32,443 bases of DNA from Armatimonadota bacterium (lineage in GTDB: Bacteria > Armatimonadota > Zipacnadia > Zipacnadales > FEN-943): assembly GCA_003170595.1 (NCBI GenBank), contig PMZA01000061.1:1-32443 (forward strand). Direction: 5' to 3'. The notes below the pieces were generated by a model, which was given only the letters and a program-made list of their open reading frames with translations, was not told the DNA's origin and made no database searches. The position numbers and the translations under genes are program-made. Below, piece by piece: positions 8,701-16,748 of the stretch (the stretch's first letter is position 1; the number at the start of each line of letters is the position of its first letter).

Positions 8701-10446
8701 GAGGTCGAGGGCGGCCTCCTTCGCGTCGGCCCCGTCAGCATCGGCGATCGCTGCGAGATCGGTGCGCGGGCGGTCCTGGGGCTGGGCTCCGTGGTCGAGG
8801 ATGACGCCACGGTGGACGAGCTGTCGAGCCTGCAGGCCGGCATGGTCGTCAAGTCGCACGAACGTTGGGTTGGATCGCCGGCCCAGCCGCTGCCCCATGA
8901 GAACGGCAACGGCAAGCACGTCGACCCCTACCGTCCCGGCCGCGCACGGACGGTCGCCTACGGCCTCCTCTACTGGCTGAGCACCACGGTGCTGCTGCCC
9001 GCGGTGACGGTCCTTGGCTCGCTGCCCTCGCTAGCCATCTTCCTCCACGTTGCTCTGAGCCGGGGAATCGTTCCCGCGCTGCTGTGGTCGCCGGTTCTCG
9101 CGGCGATCTCCACCATCGTCTTCTGCCTGGAGATCGCGCTGGTCAAGTGGGCGCTGCTGGGCAGGATCAAGCCGGGCCGCTACACGCTCCATAGCGGGAT
9201 CTACTTCCGCAAGTGGTTCGTGGACTGCCTGATGCAGATGAGCCTGGAAATGCTGCACCCGCTTTACGCGACGATCTACCTGCCGCCGTGGTTCCGCATG
9301 CTGGGCGCCAAGCTCGGGCGCCGCGTTGAGATCTCCACGGCCTCGCATGTATCGGCCGACCTGCTCTCCCTCGGCGACGAGAGCTTCATCGCCGACTCGG
9401 CCTGCCTCGGCGCGCCGAAGGTGCGACTTGGCTATCTCACCGTTGCCGCGACGACCGTCGGCTCGCGCACCTTCATCGGCAACAGCGCCGTCATCCCCGC
9501 CGGCGCGCGGATCGGCGACAGCTCCCTCATCGGCGTCATGTCCACTCCGCCCAGCCGCAAGACCCTGGCCGAGCATCCGCATTCGTCCTGGCTTGGCTCG
9601 CCGCCGGTGCTTCTGCCGCGCCGCCAACCCAGCGCCTCCTTCCCGGATAGGCTCACCTTCAACCCGAGCTGGCAGCTCTACCTGCTTCGCGGCTTCATCG
9701 AGTTCTGGCGCGTGACGCTGCCGGCCACCCTCCTCGTGCTCATGGGCTCCAGCATGATCTACGCGACCTACGTCCTCGATCGCACCCTCGGGCCGCTGCA
9801 GCTTCTCGCGCTCTTCCCCTTCGTCTACTTCGCGGCGGCGTGGGCGACCACCCTCGTTGTGGTGGCGTTGAAGTGGCTCATCATCGGCCGCTACAAGCCG
9901 TGCACGAAGCCCCTGTGGAGCAGCTTCGTGTGGCGGAATGAACTGATCACCGCGATGCACGAGTCCTTCTGCGCGCCGGCCCTGCTGAACGCGCTGGAGG
10001 GGACGCCCTTCCTGGCGCCCTACTTCCGCCTCATGGGTTCGCGTATCGGCGGTCGCGTCTACATGGAGACCACGCAGATCACGGAGTTCGACCTCGTCGA
10101 CGTTGGCTCCGACGTGTCCCTCAACCTGACCTGCACCCTGCAGTCGCATCTCTTCGAGGATCGCGTCATGAAGGCCTCGACGAGCCGCCTCGGCGATGGC
10201 TGCACGCTCGGGCCGTGGGCGGTCGTCCTCTACGACACCGAGATGGCGGACGGCTCGAGCCTCGGCGCGCTCTCGCTGCTGATGAAGGGAGAGGCGCTTC
10301 CCGCGCGAACCGGCTGGCAGGGTATTCCGGCGCGGCGTGCCAGGGCTGGACGTGCGGAAGCGGCGGCTGAGGCCGTGCTCTCGTCGTCCTTCGTGGCCGA
10401 GGCGGCGAGCGCGAGCAGTCCGGTGCCTGTCGCCGAACTCGCCTGA
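5719..10446 (+). CDS. Pls/PosA-type membrane NRPS: truncated C, A, PCP and three membrane-flanked beta-helix domains
   Basis: The 1575-residue protein has four parts. Residues 20-215 resemble the C-terminal half of a condensation domain; the HHxxxDG half is missing. Residues 234-720 form an adenylation domain with A3 YTSGSTGRPKG (Lys392), A8-A9 region intact and A10 PSGKVDRRRLP (Lys714). Aligned to GrsA, the specificity code is D429 A430 E433 S472 I492 G494 T516 V524 I525 K714. The carrier domain is LGGHSLLAAR with phosphopantetheine site Ser771. From residue 840 on come three repeats of a hydrophobic membrane pair (about 840-909, 1079-1151, 1328-1391) each followed by a left-handed beta-helix hexapeptide domain. 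This is the layout of epsilon-poly-L-lysine synthetase (Pls), where the tandem C-terminal domains polymerise the amino acid; there is no thioesterase. Pls is about 1300 residues, and the extra length here is mostly the N-terminal condensation remnant. An in-frame stop at 5704 supports the ATG start; the ribosome site is weak. The code resembles lysine codes as I recall them. The polymer product is inference. Confidence 0.9.
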   Translation: MALSLSPAKSRPSADSRRARVEGRSFTEAISGPLVARLRRLSAEQGISTTAALLTAFTILLHRYTRGETQLTVAINTRHRVSVALDDDMTLGDTLRQVSSALEQAFVGEDLPCPLNDGSAPTTVSFEWEEPGGNLLGTDSGDERHGLTVSLRNDGDVVAELSFCRLLGNRAPVVEVGSHWRTLIESLDDNADTCIGVLPIVDAYERDRLLRQWRGEATVVADASGPVDPTAGCLHHLFEATADAHPHRIALECGDQRLSYKELEARANRLAHHLRSRGIGPGSFVALFLPRSLDVYVAILAALKAGAAYVPIDPEYPADRVAFILRDCGVAVVLTASSLQPILSDVDCEAVLLDGDPDVLAAQPAQRLTDVKVGPADLAYVIYTSGSTGRPKGVQIEHRSACNLVRAESDIYRVEPDDRVYQGFSIAFDASVEEVWAAFYAGAALVVGTSEMIHSGPALAGMLADAGVTVLSCVPTLLSMLDEDIPTVRLLILGGEQCPQDLVSRWWREGRRVVNTYGPTEATVIATHVECRPEEPVTIGKPVASYAVYVLDSHMQPVPAGVPGQLHIGGVCLARGYMNRPELTDEKFVPNPFADDPGAPSRLYKTGDLVRFTAGGALEFLGRIDAQVKIRGFRVELAEIESQLRQCPGVQSAIVALREDTPGIQQLVAYVIPLREAAFDSSTAREQLRYRLPAYMVPSAFVIVDEFPAMPSGKVDRRRLPAPGAVVCGGEGVPEGSCTVMEGRVLEVWRRLFATPHISPDDDFFELGGHSLLAARMVSELRKDPSMGTATVLDVYNHPTLAAFASKLEERGREDAAQAADETAASGSAAAEPHRASRLSYYLCALAQVVGLYAVYGLMGLGLIVAYLQFVAVYERTGDLLLAALSLALLPILLTPTGLAIIFASKWILIGRYREGVWPVWSFYYWRFWLAARIQALMPLNYFRGTPLLVIYARLMGARIGAHVHLGTRYLHCYDLLTVGDDSSVGLDAHLTGYEVEGGLLRVGPVSIGDRCEIGARAVLGLGSVVEDDATVDELSSLQAGMVVKSHERWVGSPAQPLPHENGNGKHVDPYRPGRARTVAYGLLYWLSTTVLLPAVTVLGSLPSLAIFLHVALSRGIVPALLWSPVLAAISTIVFCLEIALVKWALLGRIKPGRYTLHSGIYFRKWFVDCLMQMSLEMLHPLYATIYLPPWFRMLGAKLGRRVEISTASHVSADLLSLGDESFIADSACLGAPKVRLGYLTVAATTVGSRTFIGNSAVIPAGARIGDSSLIGVMSTPPSRKTLAEHPHSSWLGSPPVLLPRRQPSASFPDRLTFNPSWQLYLLRGFIEFWRVTLPATLLVLMGSSMIYATYVLDRTLGPLQLLALFPFVYFAAAWATTLVVVALKWLIIGRYKPCTKPLWSSFVWRNELITAMHESFCAPALLNALEGTPFLAPYFRLMGSRIGGRVYMETTQITEFDLVDVGSDVSLNLTCTLQSHLFEDRVMKASTSRLGDGCTLGPWAVVLYDTEMADGSSLGALSLLMKGEALPARTGWQGIPARRARAGRAEAAAEAVLSSSFVAEAASASSPVPVAELA

Positions 10447-10472
10447 CGACCGGGCCCCGGGGCGGTGAGTTC

Positions 10473-12914
10473 GTGCTGGTCCTCGAGAACGAGTCTGTCT
10501 CCTGGAACCTCGACTTGGCCGATGGTCGGCTTCGCAGTGTCTCCCTGTGCAACAAGCTCTCCGGCCGTACCTTCCTTCTTTCCGATGCCGAGGAGATCGT
10601 CCTCGTCCTCTCGGCCTCGGCGGATCGGCTCGAGGAACCCCTAACGCGTGTCAGCGACTTCGTCGTGCGCGGCGACCCCGACGTTGAGCCCGATCGCGCG
10701 ACTGTTCATCTCGTCAGTCCATCCACGGGCCTTGAGGCGGTCGTCCATTACGCCCTCGATGGCCCGACGCGGCGCAAGTGGGTCGAGGTGCGCAACCCCA
10801 CATCGCGTGCCGTCCTCCTCCTCGACGTGGAGTTGGACAGCTTCCGCATCGACGCGCCCACCTCGGGCGGCGGTCATGGTCAGCCGGTCTTCGTCGCCGA
10901 TGAGGTCTTCGCCGCCGTCGAGTATCCCTCCGGCGACAATCATCACGACGATGGCGTCGTCACCCTCATGCACTTCCCCGGCCGCGTCCTCTCGCCCGAC
11001 GAGAGCTACACCTCTCACGCCGCGCTCGTTAGCGTAGCTGAGGAGGGCCAGGCGCTCGCCCGCTTCGTCGCCTACATCGAGGCGCGCAGCCTCCGGAAGC
11101 GCCACGCCCTCTCGATCTACACGCCCTTCGGCATCAACAACCAGTGGGGCCCCTGCTCGACCCTCACTGACGAGGAGACGCTTCACGTCCTCGACGTGCT
11201 GGAGAAGTGGCGGCGCGCGGGCGTGCAGTTCGACTACTTCACCCTCGACACCGGTTGGTCCGACCCAAGCTCCGACCTCACGCGCTTCCGGCCGACGTCC
11301 TTCCCCAACGGCCCGGGCGAGGTCGTCCGCCGCGTCGAGGAGTTGGGCATGAAGTTCGGGCTATGGTTCGCGACAAGCTGGGCGGCGGAGTCCTGCTGGG
11401 ATTATCCGCCCGCCTGGGAGGGGCAGGAGCAGCCGGCGATGCCCTACAGGGACGGATACCCGGCTCGCGCGGACTACGTAGGCTGGCTCTGCTATGCCTG
11501 CGACGCCTACGTCCGCACGCTCCATGACGCCGTGCTCTACCACATCCGCGAGAACAACGTCCGCTTCCTCAAGTTCGACGGCGGGATGTACGCCTGCGAC
11601 AATCCAGCCCACGGCCACCTCCCCGGCAAGTACTCGACAGAGCGCATGTACGACAACCTCATCGCCCTCGCCGATGCCGCCCGCGAGGCCGCGCCCGAAG
11701 TTTTCGTCATGTGGTACTGGGGCCTGCGCTCACCTTTCTGGGCGCTCCACGGCGACTCGATCTTCGAGTCGGGCCTGCACATGGAGGGCTCTGGCACAAG
11801 CTCGACGCCTGCGCTCTACTACCGCGACTCGGTCACTCTCGCGCAGGACCAGAACGCCCAGCACGCGAAGACCATCCCGCCGCTCGTCAAGGACAGCCTC
11901 GGGGTCTGGCTCGCCCAGAACCGCTGGGGCAACTTCATGGGCAAGGAGCGCTGGCGCGAGGCCATGATCATGGACCTCGGCCGCGGCAGCCTCCTGTTCC
12001 CCAACATCTGGGGCGACGTCAACCTGCTGGATGACGAGGACGTGAAGTTCCTCGCCTGGATCGGCGCGCTGGCGAAAGAGAACGAGTCGGCGCTGCTCAA
12101 CCGGCGGACGATCGTCGGCGATCCCTGGCGCAACGAGGTCTACGGCTACGCTTGCCTCGACGCTGGGCGCGGCTTCCTCTTCCTGAACAACCCGAGCTTC
12201 GAGTCGCGCAAGGTCGAGATAGAGCTTGACGAGTTGGGCATCGACGCGCCGGTCGAGCTTGTGACGCGCTTCCCGGAGGAGGTGCGGCTACCCTGCGACG
12301 ACGGTGCGCTGTCCCTGTGGCTGCGACCCTTCGAGGTGATGATGATCGAGGTGCAGCCGTCGTCACCGGATGCCGCCGACTTGCCCGCGCGCGACGTCAG
12401 CGATGAGGCCGCCGCCGACCTCTGCGTGAGGCTGTCCCTCGATCTTGCGCCGGAACCCTTCACTGAGGTCCGCTTCGTCGATGCCCCCCGCTTCGAGGCG
12501 CAGGGCTTTTCGCAAAAGTCCTACTCGATGCTTGCGACCCTTCCATCCCTCGATGGCCCGCAGCCGATCCTCGCGGTCGCGATCAGGCTGCGGCAGGGCG
12601 AGGCTGAGTGGCGCTACTCGCCCTGCGTCGCCGAGATCGTGCAAGTGACCGCGCGTATCGGCGAGCAGAACGTCCAGCTAGTTGCGGCGCCCGACGCGCG
12701 GCAGTTCGGCAACACGCAGCACGCCGGCTGCTCCTGGGTCGTCTACAAGATCCGCCTGGGCCGCGACATGGCCGGCCAGCCCATCCGCCTCACCGTCAGC
12801 GCCTGGCTGCCGCCCGAGGTCGAGCCCCAGGTCGAAGCGTGGGTGGTCAAACGCTGGTGGCGCGAGGATGCCCGGCCGAGGCCTGACGGCTATTACTCCG
12901 ACGCGCCGTCGTGA
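10473..12914 (+). CDS. GH36-like alpha-galactosidase-type glycoside hydrolase, cytoplasmic
   Basis: The 813-residue protein has the order of GH36/GH-D clan enzymes: an N-terminal beta-supersandwich (1-220), a TIM barrel and a C-terminal beta domain. Barrel signatures include YFTLDTGWSD, FPNGPGEVVRRVEELGMKFGLWF-type strand and helix (GLWF), and FLKFDGG, where Asp369 sits at the nucleophile position of the family K-x-D motif. The acid/base is less clear; D428, E432 and E438 in DSIFESGLHMEG are candidates. Residues past about 640 add a beta-rich extension that I do not recognise. There is no signal peptide, so it should act inside the cell on imported oligosaccharides, unlike the secreted proteins nearby. 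The start is a GTG, 26 bp after the NRPS stop, with a weak GGTGAG site. Cotranscription with the NRPS is likely from spacing. Sugar specificity is not readable from sequence. Confidence 0.85.
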   Translation: MLVLENESVSWNLDLADGRLRSVSLCNKLSGRTFLLSDAEEIVLVLSASADRLEEPLTRVSDFVVRGDPDVEPDRATVHLVSPSTGLEAVVHYALDGPTRRKWVEVRNPTSRAVLLLDVELDSFRIDAPTSGGGHGQPVFVADEVFAAVEYPSGDNHHDDGVVTLMHFPGRVLSPDESYTSHAALVSVAEEGQALARFVAYIEARSLRKRHALSIYTPFGINNQWGPCSTLTDEETLHVLDVLEKWRRAGVQFDYFTLDTGWSDPSSDLTRFRPTSFPNGPGEVVRRVEELGMKFGLWFATSWAAESCWDYPPAWEGQEQPAMPYRDGYPARADYVGWLCYACDAYVRTLHDAVLYHIRENNVRFLKFDGGMYACDNPAHGHLPGKYSTERMYDNLIALADAAREAAPEVFVMWYWGLRSPFWALHGDSIFESGLHMEGSGTSSTPALYYRDSVTLAQDQNAQHAKTIPPLVKDSLGVWLAQNRWGNFMGKERWREAMIMDLGRGSLLFPNIWGDVNLLDDEDVKFLAWIGALAKENESALLNRRTIVGDPWRNEVYGYACLDAGRGFLFLNNPSFESRKVEIELDELGIDAPVELVTRFPEEVRLPCDDGALSLWLRPFEVMMIEVQPSSPDAADLPARDVSDEAAADLCVRLSLDLAPEPFTEVRFVDAPRFEAQGFSQKSYSMLATLPSLDGPQPILAVAIRLRQGEAEWRYSPCVAEIVQVTARIGEQNVQLVAAPDARQFGNTQHAGCSWVVYKIRLGRDMAGQPIRLTVSAWLPPEVEPQVEAWVVKRWWREDARPRPDGYYSDAPS

Positions 12915-12971
12915 TGCGGCGGGGTGGAGGTTTCCCGTCTCGCCGCGCGAACCCATCGCCCGCACCATCCT

Positions 12972-12979
12972 GAGGAGGC
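12972..12979 (+). promoter_or_regulatory. Ribosome binding site deciding the dehydrogenase start
   Basis: GAGGAGG lies 8 bases before the ATG at 12987. It selects this start over an in-frame GTG at 12924, whose 21-residue extension (rich in Arg, His and Pro) is unlike the family N terminus. Confidence 0.7.
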
Positions 12980-12986
12980 CCGACCT

Positions 12987-14036
12987 ATGCCGCTGGAACT
13001 AGTCGCCGTCGCACCCCATACGCCTGAACTCCGCGAGTACCAGGACCGCGATCCCGGCCAGGGGGAAGTCCTCGTCCGCAGCAAGCTCTCGGCCGAGAAG
13101 CATGGCACCACCCTCCTCGGCTACCGCGACCAAAACCCCCTCGCCGGCATGGGCTTCGACGCCGAGCATTGGCTCCTCCTTCACCCCGATGAGCCGCCGT
13201 CGCAGACCTTCTGGGGCCCCATGTCCCTCGGCAACCTTACCGCGGGCATCGTCGAGGCCGTCGGCCCCGGTGTCGAAGCTTTCGCAGTCGGCGACCGCGT
13301 CTACGGTTATCTTCCGATCCGTGAGTCCCACACCGTCGACGCGGGTCGCGTCAACCGCGCGCCCGAGGGCGTCAGCGATGACATGCTCGTCTGCACCGAT
13401 CCCGCGATGGTCGCGCTCATGGGCGTGCGCGAGGGCCTCGTGCGGATAGGGGAGTCCGTCGCGGTCTTCGGCTTGGGCGCCATTGGCCTCATGGCCGTGC
13501 GGCTGGCCAAGATCGGTGGCGCCGCGCAGGTGATCGCCGTCGAGCCCATCGCCTTGCGCGCGAAGCTCGGAACGCTCTACGGCGCCGACCTGGTCATCGA
13601 TCCGTCGTCCACGAAGGACGTCGGCCTCGCGATCCGTGAGGCTACCGGCATGCACGGCGTCGACATCGCCCTCGAAACCAGCGGGAACCTCAAGGCCCTC
13701 CAGCAGTCCGTGCGCGGCACGCGCTACGGCGGGGCCATCGTTACCGTCGCCTGGTACCATGAGGGCGCCGCGGCCCTCCGTCTCGGCGAGGAGTGGCACT
13801 TCAACCGCCAGACCTTTATCTCCGGCGCGCGGCTGGAGAGCGTTCCCTACCGCGACCACCCGCGCTGGGACCCGGCCCGCATCGAGCGCACGGTCCTGCA
13901 GTTCTTCGCGCAGGGCCGGCTCACGGTCGAGGGCATGCTCAATCCGCGCGTGCCCATCGCCGAAGCCGCCGAGGCCTATCGCCTCATCGACGAACATCCC
14001 GAGCAGACCGTCAAGTTAGCCGTCGAGTACGCCTGA
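12987..14036 (+). CDS. Medium-chain dehydrogenase/reductase, zinc-binding residues absent
   Basis: This 349-residue protein has a GroES-like N-terminal half and a Rossmann nucleotide-binding half with GLGAIG in the VFGLGAIGLMAVRLAK motif (about residues 159-178) and an acidic VEP at the end of the second strand, suggesting NAD-type cofactor binding. Typical alcohol dehydrogenases carry a catalytic Cys in a GICGTD-like motif and a four-Cys structural zinc lobe. Here the first is replaced by SAEKHGTTL and the second is absent, so this is a zinc-independent member, perhaps near the BchC-like/threonine-dehydrogenase-like branch. It lies between the GH36-like gene (72-bp gap) and a UroD-family gene (35-bp gap), all on one strand, so oxidation or reduction of a sugar or sugar-derived alcohol is a reasonable inference. 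The start was chosen by the strong GAGGAGG site. Substrate unknown. Confidence 0.85.
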   Translation: MPLELVAVAPHTPELREYQDRDPGQGEVLVRSKLSAEKHGTTLLGYRDQNPLAGMGFDAEHWLLLHPDEPPSQTFWGPMSLGNLTAGIVEAVGPGVEAFAVGDRVYGYLPIRESHTVDAGRVNRAPEGVSDDMLVCTDPAMVALMGVREGLVRIGESVAVFGLGAIGLMAVRLAKIGGAAQVIAVEPIALRAKLGTLYGADLVIDPSSTKDVGLAIREATGMHGVDIALETSGNLKALQQSVRGTRYGGAIVTVAWYHEGAAALRLGEEWHFNRQTFISGARLESVPYRDHPRWDPARIERTVLQFFAQGRLTVEGMLNPRVPIAEAAEAYRLIDEHPEQTVKLAVEYA

Positions 14037-14071
14037 GCCGGCGCCGCTGAGCGCCGAAGGAGACAAGAGCC

Positions 14072-15154
14072 ATGACCATGACGAGCATCGAACGCATGAA
14101 CAATGTCCTCGCCCGCAAGCCTGTCGACGTCACCCCGGTCGCCGTCAGCCCCTGGGGCGCGACCATCGATCGCTGGCGGCGCGAAGGCCATATCGGCCCG
14201 GAGGAAGATGTCGCCCTGCACTTCGGCCAGGACTTCCGCTCGGCCGGCTGGCTCAATAGCACCGCCGACCTCCTGTTCGAGGTGAAGACCCTCGAGGAGA
14301 CCGAGGAGACGATCCTCCAGATCGACGGCAACGGCGCCATGCTCCGCCGCCACAAGCTCCACGACAGCACGCCCGAGCACGTCGACTTCACGGTCAAGGA
14401 GCGCAAGGGCTGGGAGGAGATGACCAAGCCCCACCTGGTCGATCTGGACCGCCGCCGCATTCCCTTCGACGGCTATCGCGACACCCGGAAGTACTGCGCC
14501 GACAAGGACCTCTGGTTCGCCTGGGGCGGCGTTGCGCCCTTCGAGTTGATGCACCCCATCTGCGGCCACGAGTACATGCTGATGGGCATGGCCGAGGATC
14601 CCGATTGGGTCAGGGACATGGTCATGACCTTCTCCGACTGGACGATCATGCACCTAGAGGTCCTTTTCGCCGAGGAGGGCAAGCCCGACGGCTTCTTCTT
14701 CTACGAGGACATGGGCTTCAAGTTTCGCCCCTTCATGTCGCCGGCGTCGTACCAGGCGATCATCGAGCCGGGCCACAAGAAGCTCTTCGACTATGCTCAC
14801 TCGCTCGGCTGCAAGGTCATGGTCCACTCCTGCGGCTACGTCGAGCCCCTCGTGCCCGGCATGATCCGCGCGGGGATGGACTGCCTGCAGGCGATGGAGG
14901 TCAAGGCGGGCATGGACCTGCCGACCCTCTTCAACCGCTTTGGCGACCAGATCGCCTTCTTCGGCGGAGTGGACGTCCGCTGCCTCATCAGCAACGACCG
15001 CGCGGCGATCGATGCCGAGATGGATGCGAAGATCCTGCCGGTGGTGACGGGCGGGGGCGGCTACATCCTCCACTCCGATCACTCCGAGCCGCCGGAGATC
15101 GACTACGAGACGATGCGCTACTTCGTCGACCGCGGACGCACGTTGGGGCGCTAG
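14072..15154 (+). CDS. Uroporphyrinogen decarboxylase (UroD/MtaA)-superfamily protein, third zinc ligand missing
   Basis: The 360-residue protein starts with the family-typical opening (SIERMNNVLARKPVDVTPV) after a strong GAAGGAG ribosome site at 14056. It contains HSCGY (His252, Cys254), the H-x-C pair that binds zinc in corrinoid-type methyltransferases of this superfamily, and FFGGVDVR. At the place where methyltransferase members carry the third ligand, a Cys, this protein has HSDHSEPPEID. By alignment to the second family member in this window, an Ile occupies the Cys position. Haem-type uroporphyrinogen decarboxylase is unlikely: the gene is not among haem genes, and the usual N-terminal Arg-rich substrate motif is not evident. 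No corrinoid protein is adjacent. Its position after a glycosidase and a dehydrogenase suggests a catabolic role, possibly demethylation; this is inference. Confidence 0.85.
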   Translation: MTMTSIERMNNVLARKPVDVTPVAVSPWGATIDRWRREGHIGPEEDVALHFGQDFRSAGWLNSTADLLFEVKTLEETEETILQIDGNGAMLRRHKLHDSTPEHVDFTVKERKGWEEMTKPHLVDLDRRRIPFDGYRDTRKYCADKDLWFAWGGVAPFELMHPICGHEYMLMGMAEDPDWVRDMVMTFSDWTIMHLEVLFAEEGKPDGFFFYEDMGFKFRPFMSPASYQAIIEPGHKKLFDYAHSLGCKVMVHSCGYVEPLVPGMIRAGMDCLQAMEVKAGMDLPTLFNRFGDQIAFFGGVDVRCLISNDRAAIDAEMDAKILPVVTGGGGYILHSDHSEPPEIDYETMRYFVDRGRTLGR

Positions 15155-15194
15155 CGCCGCATCGCCTTTGTCTTTCGGCGGGGTCGCAAACCAA

Positions 15195-15228
15195 AGAGGG
15201 GCACGCTTAGCGTGCCCCTCTCTTTGTT
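15195..15228 (+). terminator. Strong intrinsic terminator, probably bidirectional
   Basis: A perfect 12-bp stem, AGAGGGGCACGC (15195-15206) with GCGTGCCCCTCT (15210-15221), closes a 3-base TTA loop and is followed by CTTTGTT. It ends the plus-strand run. On the other strand the stem is followed by TTGGTTTG, also T-rich, so it may serve the convergent pump operon too. Confidence 0.85.
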
Positions 15229-15240
15229 CCACGTGAAACG
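15225..15240 (+). other. parS: Candidate parS centromere site (ParB binding)
   Basis: TGTTCCACGTGAAACG matches the well-known bacterial parS sequence TGTTNCACGTGAAACA at every defined position except the last base. It lies in the 105-bp gap between two convergent genes, overlapping the T-tract of the terminator. In most bacteria parS sites lie near the replication origin and are bound by ParB (Spo0J), which spreads and loads SMC. No parA or parB is in the window. A rough equal-base estimate gives well under one in a hundred for such a match by chance in this length. Confidence 0.7.
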
Positions 15241-15259
15241 TTCGGTGTGCCGCCGGCCG

Positions 15260-16714
15260 CTACTGGGGCGCCGCCGCAGGCAGGGCCGTCGTGGTGGGTG
15301 CCGGAGCTGGCCTGGTCGGCGCAGCCGCGGCTGGTGGCGCAAGGGCTCTGCCGACGGCATGGGCCAGCGCAGCCCGGGCCGTATCCAGCGCAGCCTGGGA
15401 GTTCACGCTGTTGATGTTGGCGGTATCAAGCTGCGTCTCGGCGTCCAGAACCTCGATGAAGATGGCCACACCGGCGCGGTAGCGACCCTGCGCGATGCGC
15501 AGAGCCTCCTGCGCGTTGACCACCTCGGCGTTGGCGGCCGTCAGCTTCTGCTCGTCGGTCTTGACGCTCAGATAGGCCTGCGCGACGTCGGATATGACGC
15601 CCAGACGCTGCGTCTCGTACTGGGCCTGCGCGGTCTGCAGATCGGCCTGGGCCTGTTTGATCAGGCCGGCGGTGAAGCCCGAGTCCACGGGTGTCCACTG
15701 CAGCCCCACCGAGATGCCTACCGCCCGGTTGCTGGGCGGAAAAACCGAATCGAAGGCTGCGACGCCCGCGCTGCCCACGATCGACGGCTTGTTGTTGGTC
15801 CGCGCGGCGAGGACCTCGAAGTTCGCGGCCTGGATGGCCGAGAGCGCCTGCACCATCTCCGGCCGCTGGTTGAGCCCCTGTTCCGCGAGAGCGTTCAGGT
15901 CCTCACCCGCGATCTCGGGCTCGCCGACGTTCGCCGGTTCGATGGGGGTGCGTGGATCGACGCCGATGGCCAGCGCCAGGGCAATGCGCGAGGCCGTGGC
16001 GTTGGCGCGGGCCGTCGCCAGGTCGAATACCGCCTGCGTGTAGGCGGTCTGGGCCGTGACAACATCCGCCGGCAGGCCCAGACCCGTCTTGAGCCGCGCC
16101 TGGGCCAGGGCGAAGTGCCCCAGCCGGTTGCGCACGTTGGTCTCGCTGGTCTTCACAAGCCGGACGTTCTGCAGGTACGTGTAGAAGGCCTGCTTCACCT
16201 GCAGGGCGAGGTCGGCCTGGGCCTTGGTGAGGATCGCCTGCGCTGAGCGCTCGACGGCCATGGACTCGTGCACCAGGTCGCGCGTATGGTTGAAGTCGTA
16301 GATCAGCTGCCGGCCGATGGCGGAGGCCGAGTACACGTTCGAGCCGAGTCCACTGCTGCTGGAGGACGAGCCTGTGTTCGAGGTCCCGGCGGCGACCTCC
16401 CCGCTCACGGACACCGACGGCTTCAGCAAGGACTGCTCCTGCTGGACCCGTCCCTGGGCGCCTGCTACCCCGGCCCGCGCCACCGAGATCGAGGGCTGGT
16501 GGTGCAGCGCGAGCTGTACGGCTTCGTCCGCCGTGAGTGGCCGATTGGGCACATCCGGCTGCGCCACCGGTGGCGGTGGAAGGACTACCGGCGGCGGCAG
16601 TGGCAGCTCCAGGATCTTCGGCATGACCGGCGGCGTCGGCTGCTGGGCCAAGCCCGGCGCGGCCGCGCACGCCATCAGCGCCACCGAAGCTGCCAGTAGA
16701 AGGTATCGAGCCAT
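15260..16714 (-). CDS. TolC/OprM-like outer membrane efflux protein
   Basis: The 484-residue protein forms the outer membrane channel of a tripartite pump. It starts with an export signal (MARYLLLAASVALMAC...LAQQ); LMAC could be a lipobox, as in OprM-type lipoproteins, or simple signal peptidase I cleavage after GLA could apply. A Pro-rich linker (residues 30-55) precedes two homologous halves with the usual helical repeats: LTADEAVQLALHHQPSI at the start of the first half and LNALAEQGLNQRPEM at the start of the second, and RYRAGVAIFIEVLDAETQLD near the end. The C terminus is Ala/Pro/Thr-rich. The ATG at 16714 follows a GGGGAGGG site by 8 bases and is preferred to a GTG three codons earlier. 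It is the last gene of the efflux operon, 34 bp after the MarR gene. Confidence 0.92.
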   Translation of the reverse strand: MARYLLLAASVALMACAAAPGLAQQPTPPVMPKILELPLPPPVVLPPPPVAQPDVPNRPLTADEAVQLALHHQPSISVARAGVAGAQGRVQQEQSLLKPSVSVSGEVAAGTSNTGSSSSSSGLGSNVYSASAIGRQLIYDFNHTRDLVHESMAVERSAQAILTKAQADLALQVKQAFYTYLQNVRLVKTSETNVRNRLGHFALAQARLKTGLGLPADVVTAQTAYTQAVFDLATARANATASRIALALAIGVDPRTPIEPANVGEPEIAGEDLNALAEQGLNQRPEMVQALSAIQAANFEVLAARTNNKPSIVGSAGVAAFDSVFPPSNRAVGISVGLQWTPVDSGFTAGLIKQAQADLQTAQAQYETQRLGVISDVAQAYLSVKTDEQKLTAANAEVVNAQEALRIAQGRYRAGVAIFIEVLDAETQLDTANINSVNSQAALDTARAALAHAVGRALAPPAAAAPTRPAPAPTTTALPAAAPQ

Positions 16715-16748
16715 TACCCACACCCTCCCCTTAACGGGTCAAGCACAT

